From Bdellovibrionia bacterium (lineage in GTDB: Bacteria; Bdellovibrionota; Bdellovibrionia; Bdellovibrionales; UBA1609), in contig JAUILT010000009.1 of assembly GCA_030432925.1 (NCBI GenBank), forward strand, positions 1-50,488: DNA of 50,488 bases, given 5' to 3'. Both the position numbers and the translations under genes were made by a program. How positions within the stretch are numbered: the stretch's first letter is position 1; every line of letters starts with the position of its first letter. Shown in pieces: positions 1 to 8,671 of this stretch. Under the pieces are notes generated by a model. The model was not told the origin of the DNA and ran no database searches. It saw only the letters and a list, made by a program, of their open reading frames with translations.

Positions 1-9
1 CTCGCATCC

Positions 10-36
10 AGCTCGGCCCCCTTTGGGGCGAGCTTT
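10..36 (+). terminator. GC-rich hairpin, possible terminator of an upstream gene
   Basis: The left arm at 10-20 pairs with 25-34 with one bulged G and a CTTT loop, and a short TTT follows. The stem is very stable but the T-tract is weak, so termination is plausible rather than certain. Confidence 0.35.
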
Positions 37-335
37 CAGGAAACCAAAGAGTCTGTTTTTCTATAGGTCTCGCGGCCAGGAAGGCCGTGAGAAAGGCCCT
101 GTCAGGATGCAAAGGCATTGTTTTTTCGAGATCAGCTTTAGACAAATAAGAGTTGTCCAACCTTTGGGCTCTTGATCTGATTTCTGGTGACTAAACCTAT
201 ACAACAGATTGGATCTGGGGCAATTTTGGAAACTTGGCATGAAACCCCACCAACCAAATATACCGAGTGCCCTTTTTGGGCACACAAAAATTGTCAGTGA
301 TTTAAAGATGTACTCTTTACAAATTATAATATTTT

Positions 336-357
336 AGTAATTTCAAATAGTTATAAT
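336..357 (+). repeat. 22-bp element, copy 1, abutting a sigma-54-like promoter
   Basis: The 22 bases 336-357 (core GTAATTTCAAATAG) recur exactly, in the same orientation relative to the downstream gene, at 12680-12701 upstream of the subtilase. Here the element ends 2 bases before the -24 GG of the candidate promoter. In the other copy the distance is 12 bases, about one helical turn more. This suggests a protein-binding site. Confidence 0.6.
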
Positions 358-373
358 TGGGCTCAGACTTGCA
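358..373 (+). promoter_or_regulatory. Candidate sigma-54 promoter of the 414 lipoprotein
   Basis: TGGGCTCAGACTTGCA has the invariant GG-N10-GC spacing and a perfect -12 TTGCA; the -24 half matches less well (TGGGC for TGGCA). GC lies 42 bases before the ATG at 414. Confidence 0.45.
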
Positions 374-413
374 CTAAAGAAATGTAAGTCGTAACCATAG
401 TATGGAGGATACA

Positions 414-842
414 ATGAAAATCCAAATTATGAATTTTGTGCGTGTTCTCTCTATCATTATGACCGTTGGAGCCGTTTCAGGGCTGGTTGCTTGCGGAAAT
501 AACGAAGAGAAGAATAATGACCCTGGAGTTTATTGGATCAATGGGAAGTGTAGAAACTCAGCTACTCATGAAAGCGTGGATGAGGCGGCCTGTAAGTCTA
601 CGGGTGAATATTTTGTGGATCGCAACCAGTGTGTAGAGAGAGCTACAGATCGTGTAGTTTCGATGAGGTTGTGTGATAGTTATTCTGACTATTACCTCAC
701 TGAAGGCAAATGTTATAACAAATATAGTAATACCAGGGTTTCCATGGATTTTTGTTATGATAATGAGAGGTCTCAACAGTATCAGCAGTATTATAACCCC
801 AACTATAATAGATATGGACAACCCAATAGTTATTATTGGTAG
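414..842 (+). CDS. Small cysteine-rich lipoprotein
   Basis: I chose the ATG at 414 over 402 because GGAGG at 405-409 sits 4 bases before it. The N-terminus (MKIQIMNFVRVLSIIM...) is a signal sequence ending in a lipobox-like LVAC, so an outer-surface or periplasmic lipoprotein of 142 residues is predicted. The mature part carries three spaced units of the type 'G-K-C ... V-x-x-x-x-C', giving regularly spaced cysteines, then a C-terminal Gln/Tyr/Asn-rich tail (QQYQQYYNPNYNRYGQ). No family is recognised. A candidate sigma-54 promoter and the 22-bp element lie immediately upstream. Confidence 0.75.
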   Translation: MKIQIMNFVRVLSIIMTVGAVSGLVACGNNEEKNNDPGVYWINGKCRNSATHESVDEAACKSTGEYFVDRNQCVERATDRVVSMRLCDSYSDYYLTEGKCYNKYSNTRVSMDFCYDNERSQQYQQYYNPNYNRYGQPNSYYW

Positions 843-890
843 TTATACCGATCTGGTTTGAATTTTTCAGGACCTTTGAGATTGAGTTAA

Positions 891-911
891 TGACACATTT
901 CTAGAGGTCAA
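891..911 (+). promoter_or_regulatory. Dyad TGACACATT-N7-GTCAA, candidate activator site
   Basis: This 21-bp site has inverted ends (TGAC/GTCA, 12 bases apart). It matches a site at 30657-30677 beside the cbb3 operon: the same TGACACATT, the same 7-base gap and the same GTCAA. Its centre is about 67 bases upstream of the start predicted from the sigma-54-like promoter at 942-957, a usual position for an enhancer-binding protein. Confidence 0.45.
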
Positions 912-941
912 TTCGGTCGCGGCCAAGTTGAGCGGTTTTTT

Positions 942-957
942 TGGCATGGGATTGGCA
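942..957 (+). promoter_or_regulatory. Candidate sigma-54 promoter of the trypsin-like protease
   Basis: TGGCATGGGATTGGCA has GG-N10-GC spacing with a good -24 (TGGCA) and an imperfect -12 (TTGGCA). GC lies 44 bases before the ATG at 1000. Confidence 0.45.
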
Positions 958-999
958 TCATGCTGTTCTTTGAAAAATTCATATCAAAAGGAGAGTTAT

Positions 1000-2604
1000 A
1001 TGAGGCTTGGAGTGGGACATAAAGTGGCACTATTGGTGACAATTGTTTCTATGGTGGCATGTGAGCCAAAAACAGAAACAAAAACTGAGTACGTGACCAA
1101 TAATGATCTACGCCAGTTTAAGGATGTGAATACCCAAAGCTCAGAGGTCCAGAAAGCTTCTTTGGCTGTCGTCAAAATCAACACTCTAGGAGGTTCTGGA
1201 ACTGGAACCTTTGTATCTGGAGAGGGTTTGTTACTTACTAATGACCATGTTTTAGGTCAGGACAACTGCTTGAAAGGTGGTTGCTTTGTGAGTTTAATTT
1301 TTAATCTTCAAAAGAACTCGGACAGTTTTAAAACGGTTCTCTCTTGGGCAGAACCAGTTTATGTAGATACTGGAGCGGACTTTCACTTTGTAAAAATGTA
1401 TTCAGTAAAAGATGTGAATGGCAAAAAAACAAAAGGGTTGCCTTTGAAAACTCCTAATTATTTGAGGGTGGCTTCAGATAAGGCTCTCAAAATTGGGGGT
1501 AGGGGCTCTGTCGCTGAGGATTACTACGTGATAGGTCACCCCTTGGGAATGCTCAAAAAAGTTTTAACCACAAGGGTGGTCAAACAAGAGGGGTATAGGT
1601 TTAGTTTGCAAAAGTACTTGTTGCCAGGAAACAGTGGATCAGCACTGGTGAACAAAAACATGGAAATTGTTGGAGTTGTTCATACATCGGCATTTCAATC
1701 GTTTGCTATTGCTAAAAATGGCATTGAGGGATCAGCCTACGGAACTCATGCCAGCCGGTTTCCAGAGCTGAATCAGTTATCTGATGGCACTGCAGGCTTA
1801 AGAGGTGTTGGAGTTGATAAATTCAAAACTTCTGAAAGCTTGGATCCTGAGGATGAAGAGCATCTTTCTTATGCTTTAGCTCTGGGAGAGTTTCCTGAGC
1901 AGTATCCGGACTCACAGGAGCTAGTACGTAGTTATTTTGAGGGCTGTAAAGAGGAGTTAGGTGATATTGATTTTTCTACAGAAAAGATTCTTTTGGGCGA
2001 ACCAGAGGCTCCTGCCTGTTCGGCCATGATGGCATTGATTCAATGTGAGTATGCCAAGTCAGAAGCTGAAAGCAGCCTTTTAGCGAGAGAGGGAGGTGGT
2101 GTTAAGCATCCAGCCCAGGAATTATTTGTATGCCCAGAAAAGGAGCTTCATGCAAAGATCCAACTCTTTATGGAGTCTATATTAAAAAAACGAGTGGAAG
2201 CCACAGGGCATTTTTCTGTTTCAGAAGCAGAGAGCCTACTGGTTGATCTTTACAGATCAAAATCGGACTTTTCCAGAAAGTTTGATAAACTGGTTTCACA
2301 GTACTTGGAAAAACTTGAGGCGGATTTTGAAACTATGAATATCATTTATGACTCTGAATCTTTGAGGTTTAGGCTTAGCTCAGACTCCCCTCTGGAGATG
2401 GTTAGAAATTTTAGGAGATATCCATTTTACAGTAGGCAAGCGATAAGTATTCTTGGGTTATCTGCTCAACTCTTTGGGGATCAAAAAATTACAAAGCAAG
2501 AAATGCAGTCTATCTGGAGTCAGTTAAAGGGAGACGTCAAAGTTACTGCCATGGATGTTTGGATTATTGATTATGTGGAGTTGCTGCTGGCAGATTGGCT
2601 CTAA
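1000..2604 (+). CDS. Trypsin-like serine protease lipoprotein
   Basis: This is a secreted chymotrypsin/HtrA-type serine protease of 534 residues. The start at 1000 is preferred over 928 because AAAGGAGAG lies just upstream and the protein then opens with a lipoprotein signal (lipobox SMVAC, Cys21). The protease domain covers about residues 50-270: His83 in TNDHV, a likely Asp127 in GADFHF, and Ser212 in PGNSGSA. About 260 C-terminal residues match nothing I know. The stop overlaps the convergent gene at 2601 by 4 bases. Candidate sigma-54 promoter and activator sites lie upstream. The role is probably extracytoplasmic proteolysis; the substrate is unknown. Confidence 0.85.
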   Translation: MRLGVGHKVALLVTIVSMVACEPKTETKTEYVTNNDLRQFKDVNTQSSEVQKASLAVVKINTLGGSGTGTFVSGEGLLLTNDHVLGQDNCLKGGCFVSLIFNLQKNSDSFKTVLSWAEPVYVDTGADFHFVKMYSVKDVNGKKTKGLPLKTPNYLRVASDKALKIGGRGSVAEDYYVIGHPLGMLKKVLTTRVVKQEGYRFSLQKYLLPGNSGSALVNKNMEIVGVVHTSAFQSFAIAKNGIEGSAYGTHASRFPELNQLSDGTAGLRGVGVDKFKTSESLDPEDEEHLSYALALGEFPEQYPDSQELVRSYFEGCKEELGDIDFSTEKILLGEPEAPACSAMMALIQCEYAKSEAESSLLAREGGGVKHPAQELFVCPEKELHAKIQLFMESILKKRVEATGHFSVSEAESLLVDLYRSKSDFSRKFDKLVSQYLEKLEADFETMNIIYDSESLRFRLSSDSPLEMVRNFRRYPFYSRQAISILGLSAQLFGDQKITKQEMQSIWSQLKGDVKVTAMDVWIIDYVELLLADWL

Positions 2605-3362
2605 AAGCCGTTACATAAATTTTTACTGAGATTGTAAAAGTCCGCCTCTGAATAGCCATCACCTTTGATATGCCACCAAGGGTGAAGCTGTCTCAAGGAG
2701 GAGGCTAGGTGGCCTGTGGCATATACGTTAGGGTCGGCATCAAAAGCTGGAAGCAGAATATTCACGTAATCAGTGGCTGTTCCGCCAGGGGTATTGTAAA
2801 TCGCAATGGTGATGGCATCCCAGGTTAGGTCGATTCCATCTAAAACCATGATGACTGAACTAAAAAATTGGCTAGGAGTGATACTCATATTATTCTCTTG
2901 GATTAAGCTTTGGATAGTGCCTTTGGAGAGTTCATTGACGGGCTCAGCTTGTAGTTGAGCGCCAGAGCCTTTTAAAATAAAGTAAATATCCGCAGCTGTT
3001 TGTCTATAAACTGGATTCCCTGGAGAGTTTTCGTGCCATGGAAATATTTGAAGATAAATATTATCCTTACTGATTAATTCTGTAGGGTAATTGTTAAACT
3101 TGATTCGAATCAGGTCTTCAACATAGGTGCCGGTAGCCTGATTATAATAAGTCGAAACAGGCCCTTCAAGGTCAAGATTGTTGGCGGGAATGATATTGCA
3201 GTTGGAGAGGTAGCCTCCAGAAGAGGTGTCTTCAGGGCTATCTACTGGAACTGAGCGGCTGGCCTGATCGCTATGGCCTCCAGATTTACTGGATCCACAA
3301 TTGTTGAAAAATATTAAACCCGCAATGAGAATTGTAGGTATGAGCACTTGTTGCATCTGCAT
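2601..3362 (-). CDS. Lipoprotein of unknown function
   Basis: A 253-residue protein with an N-terminal hydrophobic segment ending in FFNNC, an Asn-rich lipobox of the kind common in Bdellovibrio-like bacteria. GGAG sits a suitable distance upstream of the ATG at 3362. The mature region starts with a Ser/Gly-rich linker and then a soluble domain; I recognise no catalytic motif. It converges on the trypsin-like protease with a 4-base overlap at the stops. A very good sigma-54-like promoter lies upstream at 3413-3428. Confidence 0.75.
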   Translation of the reverse strand: MQMQQVLIPTILIAGLIFFNNCGSSKSGGHSDQASRSVPVDSPEDTSSGGYLSNCNIIPANNLDLEGPVSTYYNQATGTYVEDLIRIKFNNYPTELISKDNIYLQIFPWHENSPGNPVYRQTAADIYFILKGSGAQLQAEPVNELSKGTIQSLIQENNMSITPSQFFSSVIMVLDGIDLTWDAITIAIYNTPGGTATDYVNILLPAFDADPNVYATGHLASSLRQLHPWWHIKGDGYSEADFYNLSKNLCNGF

Positions 3363-3412
3363 TATTCTCCACTCCCTCTTGATCTTTGATCACTGACCTT
3401 TACAATATTAGA

Positions 3413-3428
3413 AGCAAAAAAAATGCCA
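3413..3428 (-). promoter_or_regulatory. Candidate sigma-54 promoter of the 2601-3362 lipoprotein
   Basis: On the minus strand TGGCATTTTTTTTGCT matches both halves of the sigma-54 consensus (TGGCA and TTGC[A/T]) with exact GG-N10-GC spacing. GC is 52 bases from the start codon. A perfect 13-bp palindrome (TCTCAT-G-ATGAGA) at 3491-3503, centred about 95 bases upstream of the predicted start, could bind an activator. Confidence 0.6.
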
Positions 3429-3549
3429 TATGAACTCTTGGAGGAATGAAAATAACTTTTAATTACAGTAAGTTACAGAATTCTTTTTTGTCTCATGATG
3501 AGATGCTTGAAGGGTGGACTGTAGAAATAGGGAATAGGTTATAAAAAAC

Positions 3550-4461
3550 ATGCAAAGATTCAATATAAGTATATATAATAACTCAGCAAAATATATCATT
3601 GTCAGTTTACTTGCCAGTTGTAGCATTCTCACTCAAGGCTGTGCTACTACGAATCAGCCATGGTCAGCGTCTTTGAAGCGAGTCAATCAACCAGGGGCTG
3701 TTACTATCCAGCTAAAGGGTCAGAAAGGAGATCAGGCTGTTACACGCTTTTATTCGCACAGCCAAACCAAAAATTTCCATCAAGCTCAGATCATCAAAAA
3801 GAAGGATGAAATTGTTGAGTTTTCACTGGTTGAGAGCATAAAGAGTCATAATTTAAAAGAGGATCGCATCACAATTCTTGCAACATCTAAAGACAAGGAT
3901 GGAGTTGTGAGTTTACATGATCTGGCATTTCCTGAAAAAGATGAAGTGATTGAGTATGTCTATACATCCCGCGGAAAGGTTCTCAAGGCAGGGAGTTATC
4001 CCAAATGGAGTATCTTTTACGTGTCTCCGTTGCCGTTGCCTGAAGGGCCTGTCAATGTTGGCGATACTTGGGAGATGACTGAAGAGTGGAGAAGTATGAA
4101 CAATGGGATTCCTCTTCAGGTCAGTTTGGTGGGAATCTTGAAAAATGTCTATCAGTGTGGTGAGGATCGGTGTGCGGACATTGAATTATCTGGAGATGTA
4201 GCCATTACGAATGCCTCTATTGCTGAGATTCATTTTGTGAGTGAGATGCATGGTCGTTTATTGTTTAATTTGGATAAGGGTATGAATGTTTGGTCAATGA
4301 TTCAGGGGCAGGAGGATTTACGAGTCAATGAAGATCAGACGGTTGTGACGAGTTGCCTGACCTCTCGCCTTTTGAAGTCTGAAAAAGTTCAATGGCTTTC
4401 GGAAAGCTCCTCCAGGGTTAATTGTCTTCCAACAGGTCATTCTCCCTCTATTTTTCCTTAG
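3550..4461 (+). CDS. Lipoprotein of unknown function
   Basis: A 303-residue protein with a signal sequence ending in LTQGC at about residue 31, so a lipoprotein is predicted. The mature part is mostly beta-like (for example GPVNVGDTWEMTEEW) with a Cys pair in YQCGEDRCADIELSG, a pattern seen in many bacterial periplasmic beta proteins, but I cannot name a family. It is divergent from the lipoprotein gene at 3362, with 187 bases between them. The ribosome site before the ATG at 3550 is weak (AGG, 11 bases upstream). Confidence 0.7.
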   Translation: MQRFNISIYNNSAKYIIVSLLASCSILTQGCATTNQPWSASLKRVNQPGAVTIQLKGQKGDQAVTRFYSHSQTKNFHQAQIIKKKDEIVEFSLVESIKSHNLKEDRITILATSKDKDGVVSLHDLAFPEKDEVIEYVYTSRGKVLKAGSYPKWSIFYVSPLPLPEGPVNVGDTWEMTEEWRSMNNGIPLQVSLVGILKNVYQCGEDRCADIELSGDVAITNASIAEIHFVSEMHGRLLFNLDKGMNVWSMIQGQEDLRVNEDQTVVTSCLTSRLLKSEKVQWLSESSSRVNCLPTGHSPSIFP

Positions 4462-4491
4462 GCTATTTGAACAGTCTAAATCCTCCTAATC

Positions 4492-4533
4492 ATCAGGTGA
4501 ATCATGGAAATGTACACCATGGCCTCGCCTGAT
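4492..4533. terminator. Hairpin between convergent genes, possible bidirectional terminator
   Basis: ATCAGGTGA (4492-4500) pairs with TCGCCTGAT (4525-4533), enclosing a second stem CATGG/CCATG (4503-4507 with 4517-4521). It lies between convergent genes, but neither side has a strong T-tract. Confidence 0.35.
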
Positions 4534-4584
4534 TCTTGGTTAAAACTTTTAACTCCAGATAGTTCGGTCAAATGAGTGCACGCC

Positions 4585-6132
4585 CTAGTGATTGTAATAG
4601 TAATTGATTTTTTCATCGATTATTCTGTTTCTGACTTCAATTGAAAAAGCATCTGGGTTCTCCACTCCTTCATTATAAAAGTTCCTAGAACGAGCAGCAG
4701 GGTAAATCCAAATATAGCTATAGTTGTTTAGTAAATATACAAAACTTTCCATTTGCATATCTAAATCCATGGCTTCAGCAGCCTCGTCATAGATTTTTTC
4801 AACATAATTGTTATTATTCTCATATCCTATTTCGTAATCCAATGGCGCCTTAAACTTATCTGGGCTCCGAAAGTTATCTTCTAATGGAAAATCATACCGC
4901 AAGTTTTTCCATAAGGTCATTGGAGCTGCTAATTCTAGGTTATTTGGAAATTGAGTCAGTAAGCTTTGCATGCTGTTAAGCTGTTCCTGCGTGACTCGAC
5001 GTGTATAAGCAAGGGAATACTTGGGGTACCAAATAGAGCCTTCTCCGCCCTCGATGATTTTAAATTTGTAATTATTTTTTTTTGCTGCACTCAACATAAA
5101 ATATAACAAAATAGAAGAGATTTTAGTTTTGCTCCTAAAAAAATTTGGATCAAGCACATTTTCAAACTCAGTATTGATACCATTCTGAGAAAAATAAGTT
5201 GTCCAGATTAGAGCTTTTGGGTGTCTCTCATTGATTTCATAAGCCAACGTAGCCCCCATAGCTTGCAGTCTTTTAATGATGAATTCTCGAATTTCTAAAA
5301 GAATTTGTTCATCACTATTATTAAAACTAGTTACATAACTCGCACTATGAGAATTTCTTTCTGGATTTAAAAATAAATGATTAATTAATGCTTCAAGCGT
5401 TTGACCATTGTAATTTGTATAAGCCTCTGAATCAAATACTACTCCTGGCGCTCCCGTTTTGTAAGAAAAATCAAGGGCTTTTTTGAATTCAAAATAAAAT
5501 GCTTTTCTTGCGTCACTCTCTATGTCGATTGCAAAACAGAAAGGAGGTGCCCCAAATTTATAATTGGCCCCTATATAGTTGTTGTCACTGTCCACTTTAT
5601 TTGATTTAAAGCTTAATACAACCATGCCGTCAACTTTCTTGTAACATTTCCCGATTAACTCCCCAAACCAAACCAGTGGAACAATTCTTTTTCTCAAAAC
5701 TCCATTTATCCACACTTCTGAATCATCAGATAATTTAAAAAGTGCTTCTTCAAGGAGGTTATACCTGTCACGGATTTCATCCATTGAGTCATATCTAAAT
5801 GCTGAGGACGCCGAGTACATAAACCCTTCGGCTGGCGAGTTTTTTGTATTCCTAAAAAAGGACTTTAATAATTCAATTGTCTTTTCAAGAGATCCATTTT
5901 GGTCAACTAATGATTTTCTCATTTCGAGTCTGTTGAAAGGTGTAAAATAGAGTATCCAGGTATTTGGTAAGCGTCCGATTCCTCCGTAATTACTTAAGGT
6001 TGAATTAAAATCTTCTTTCTTTTCTCTATCACTTACTTTATCTGATACATAGCCAATGGAACAGTTCTGATAGAAGGGGTAAAGCGATATAAGAAATAAT
6101 AAAAATATTTTTTTTCCTTTAGCTAATGACAT
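4585..6132 (-). CDS. Large AT-rich lipoprotein, possibly a TIM-barrel hydrolase
   Basis: The ATG at 6132 is preferred over the GTG at 6147 because GGAAAG then sits 7 bases upstream. The protein is 515 residues, with a signal sequence ending in FYQNC. The rest is one long soluble domain. Strand-like stretches with acidic or aromatic ends (APGVVFDSEAY, ALIWTTYF, IIEGGEGSIWY, YIWIYPAA) recall the order seen in glycoside-hydrolase TIM barrels, but this is an impression and no family is claimed. The gene is noticeably richer in A+T than its neighbours, which may indicate transfer. Confidence 0.7.
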   Translation of the reverse strand: MSLAKGKKIFLLFLISLYPFYQNCSIGYVSDKVSDREKKEDFNSTLSNYGGIGRLPNTWILYFTPFNRLEMRKSLVDQNGSLEKTIELLKSFFRNTKNSPAEGFMYSASSAFRYDSMDEIRDRYNLLEEALFKLSDDSEVWINGVLRKRIVPLVWFGELIGKCYKKVDGMVVLSFKSNKVDSDNNYIGANYKFGAPPFCFAIDIESDARKAFYFEFKKALDFSYKTGAPGVVFDSEAYTNYNGQTLEALINHLFLNPERNSHSASYVTSFNNSDEQILLEIREFIIKRLQAMGATLAYEINERHPKALIWTTYFSQNGINTEFENVLDPNFFRSKTKISSILLYFMLSAAKKNNYKFKIIEGGEGSIWYPKYSLAYTRRVTQEQLNSMQSLLTQFPNNLELAAPMTLWKNLRYDFPLEDNFRSPDKFKAPLDYEIGYENNNNYVEKIYDEAAEAMDLDMQMESFVYLLNNYSYIWIYPAARSRNFYNEGVENPDAFSIEVRNRIIDEKINYYYNH

Positions 6133-6285
6133 ATAAATGCTTTCCACACCTCAAGGGACGTATTTATCGCCAAACAAACTCTCTTAAAAATTTTAAGATA
6201 TTAAAGTAACTGCTCAATTTTACAATTGTATTTAACAAAAGTCTAGAATCTAGGTGTTTGAACCAGTCTGTATCAAACAATTAAT

Positions 6286-6333
6286 TCTCAAAATGGGACA
6301 GTCGAGGGGCCAGGTACGGACACACTTTTGAGA
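6286..6333. repeat. Inverted-repeat element, REP- or MITE-like
   Basis: Perfect 8-bp inverted ends TCTCAAAA (6286-6293) and TTTTGAGA (6326-6333) enclose a GC-rich 32-base core containing GGGGCCAGGTACGGACACAC. It lies just after the mutS2 stop. It could be a solo extragenic palindromic element or an unusual terminator; I see no second copy in the window. Confidence 0.4.
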
Positions 6334-6340
6334 TATGGAG

Positions 6341-8671
6341 TCATGAATCTTTAATTTCAGCCCAAGTAATTCCGTCTCCTCCAGTGGCCTCAGCCCCTGA
6401 ATTCCATTTTTTGACGTAGAGGCTTCGAGATAAATAGCTACGAACGGCTCTTTTCAATGTGTCAGTGCCATGTCCGTGGATAATTTTTATGCGATCCACT
6501 TGATGAAGAGCTGCTTTATCAAGGTGAATTTCCAGTTTTTCTAAGGCTTGTTCGACTCTCATACCACGAATATCTAACTGATCGTTACCCCCGTGTCCCA
6601 GTTTTTTAAGAATCTTTTGCGTGGGGTTATTGGGGACCATGGGAGAAGTTAGCTCTGACCAATGTATTAATAATCGCATGGACTGAGATAGAATAGGGAC
6701 TTCTCCTTTGCTATTGGGAGGCCCCTGAACAATTCCATCTTTTCCAATGGAGGATGAAAACACTTTGGACCCTGGAGGGTAAGCTTCTGCAAACTCTTCA
6801 GCTGATTCAAAGCGGCAGGCTTCCCGTGAAGCAGTGGGTTTAATAATTTGGGGGAGTTGTTTTTTTAAAGTGTTGGTGGTGGAGTGCTTTTTAAAAATAG
6901 TGTCTACTTTGCTAAAGTCTGCTATACGATCGATTCTCTTTTCTGCACGCTTCACGACTGTGTTGAGCATTTTATCTTTGTCTTTTTCAAAACGTTGAAC
7001 CAAAGAGTGGTATTTGGACTTTTCTTTGGCAGCTTCTTTACTTTTTTCTTGCAACTCTCTTTGAAGTGTTCTGAGCTCTTTTTTTTGAGTTTCCAGTTCA
7101 TCCAGAGAGTGAAGGTATTTTTTCATTTCTGGTGATAGTAATTGAACGGCATTTTCTACAATAGAGTTATCTACTCCTACGCGCCTGGCTGTTTGAATAG
7201 CTAGGGATTGTCCGGGAACACCTGTCAAAAACTGATAGGTGGGCTGGCCGGATTCGGAGTTATACTCGAGGCTGCCATTAATCACTGCCGAAGATTCATT
7301 CCATCCGGACTTTAAGGGGCCCAGATGAGAGGTGATCACTCCAAAGACTTTATTAGTGCTGAATTTTTGTATAAAACTGCGAGCAAGGGCTGTGCCTTCT
7401 TCCGGATCTGTAGAGCCGCAGATTTCATCAATCAATAGAAGATGAGTGCTTCCTTTCGCTTTGGCGGCTTGATCCAGAATTTTTAAGTGGGCTGCAAAAG
7501 TGCTGAGGTGGGAGTCAACACTTTGGGCGTCTCCCACTCCGACGTGGAGAGTTTTAAAAAATGGAATTTTGGAAGTCTCATCAGCACAGACGAGTAATCC
7601 ACAACGGGCCATTTGAGCTGCCAACCCAATGGCTTTTAGAAGAATTGTTTTTCCTCCGGCATTGGGACCGGAAAGAATTAAGATTCTGTGTTGAGTATCC
7701 AGAGTGACAGAGTTAGGCATGACTTTGACTTCTTCGTCCAATACCAGTGCAGGGTGTTTTACATCAATAAGCTCAATAGTATCATCGGAAAAATGGATAC
7801 GATTGGAGCGTGTCAAAGTGGCGTACTGAGCTTTGGCATAGGCAATATCCAGCTCTAGGAGAATGTGCTGGGCGGCCTCTATGGAGGGTAAGAGGCTGTG
7901 AAGGTACTGGCTGAGAGAAGTTAAAAGCTTTTCTACTTCTTGTTCTATTTCGGATTCAACTTCTCGCAACCTATTATTAGTTTTAATAACTTCTTTGGGC
8001 TCCATAAAAACAGTCTGCTTGGATTGACTGGAAGCATGAATAATCCCTTCAAATTGCCCCTGCATTCCAGACTTTACGGGTAAAACCCATCGTCCTTCTC
8101 GGGTTGTGACGTATTTGTCTTGAAGGATATGTTCGAGCTCATGTTCTGAGATCAGTTTATCAAGAATTTTTGAAACCTCCCTGGCTTTTAGGGTTTTTTC
8201 TTGGTGTAAATTATAAAGGGTTTCGCTGGCATCTGTGCGGATTCCACCATCAGAAGTCATCAGCTGGTCAATAGCTGATAGACCTTCTGAAGCTTCAAAA
8301 AAAATTTCATGTAAATTTTTGAGATAAGGGGCTTCTGTCATAGACAGCACCTCTTTTAAGGCTTGGGACTCAAAAAGAAAGTGGCGAACATCTTTAAGCT
8401 CAAGAGGTTTAAGAGTCGCTCCTTTACTGAGGCGAGGGTGCCAAAGTCCGTAGAGGTCTAAACTTTCCATGAATGGTCGAATACCTGAAGTAGTCATTAG
8501 GTTTTTTACTTCAGAAATCTTAGAAAAAGCCTGTTCACAATCGCTGACAGAACTCAATGGCTTCAGGCTTTTAAGCTTTTCGCGGGCCATTTCGCTGGTG
8601 GCCATACTTACAATTTTTTGAACAATAATGGACCAATCAAGAGAAGTGAGATCTTTGTATTCCAAAAACAA
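6341..8671 (-). CDS. mutS2: MutS2 family ATPase with Smr domain
   Basis: MutS2 of the usual length (776 residues). Homologues bind branched DNA or stalled, collided ribosomes and are linked to recombination control and ribosome rescue. Seen here: the N-terminal core and lever region (1-310), Walker A GPNAGGKT (335-342), the MutS ATPase Walker B region (LLIDEICGSTDPEEG), a long coiled coil after about residue 515, and a C-terminal Smr domain (LDIRGMRVEQA and HGHGTDTLK). The first 35 bases overlap the 3' end of lnt, so the two genes are translationally linked in the order lnt-mutS2. Confidence 0.95.
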   Translation of the reverse strand: MFLEYKDLTSLDWSIIVQKIVSMATSEMAREKLKSLKPLSSVSDCEQAFSKISEVKNLMTTSGIRPFMESLDLYGLWHPRLSKGATLKPLELKDVRHFLFESQALKEVLSMTEAPYLKNLHEIFFEASEGLSAIDQLMTSDGGIRTDASETLYNLHQEKTLKAREVSKILDKLISEHELEHILQDKYVTTREGRWVLPVKSGMQGQFEGIIHASSQSKQTVFMEPKEVIKTNNRLREVESEIEQEVEKLLTSLSQYLHSLLPSIEAAQHILLELDIAYAKAQYATLTRSNRIHFSDDTIELIDVKHPALVLDEEVKVMPNSVTLDTQHRILILSGPNAGGKTILLKAIGLAAQMARCGLLVCADETSKIPFFKTLHVGVGDAQSVDSHLSTFAAHLKILDQAAKAKGSTHLLLIDEICGSTDPEEGTALARSFIQKFSTNKVFGVITSHLGPLKSGWNESSAVINGSLEYNSESGQPTYQFLTGVPGQSLAIQTARRVGVDNSIVENAVQLLSPEMKKYLHSLDELETQKKELRTLQRELQEKSKEAAKEKSKYHSLVQRFEKDKDKMLNTVVKRAEKRIDRIADFSKVDTIFKKHSTTNTLKKQLPQIIKPTASREACRFESAEEFAEAYPPGSKVFSSSIGKDGIVQGPPNSKGEVPILSQSMRLLIHWSELTSPMVPNNPTQKILKKLGHGGNDQLDIRGMRVEQALEKLEIHLDKAALHQVDRIKIIHGHGTDTLKRAVRSYLSRSLYVKKWNSGAEATGGDGITWAEIKDS

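Larger units (their letters stand above)
1..413. other. Intergenic region with hairpins, no convincing gene
   Basis: I see no supported gene here; the minus-strand open frame at 61-285 has no recognisable motif or good start. Three strong inverted repeats are present: 10-34 (AGCTCG-GCCCC/GGGGC-GAGCT), 68-92 (CGGCC-AGGAA-GGCCG with TCTC/GAGA flanks) and 267-283 (GTGCCC-TTTTT-GGGCAC). The right end holds a 22-bp repeat and a candidate sigma-54 promoter, listed separately. Confidence 0.6.

Noticed and set aside
61-285. Open frame of 74 residues on the minus strand
   Set aside because: No start signal, no recognisable motif, and it crosses a strong hairpin; treated as noncoding.
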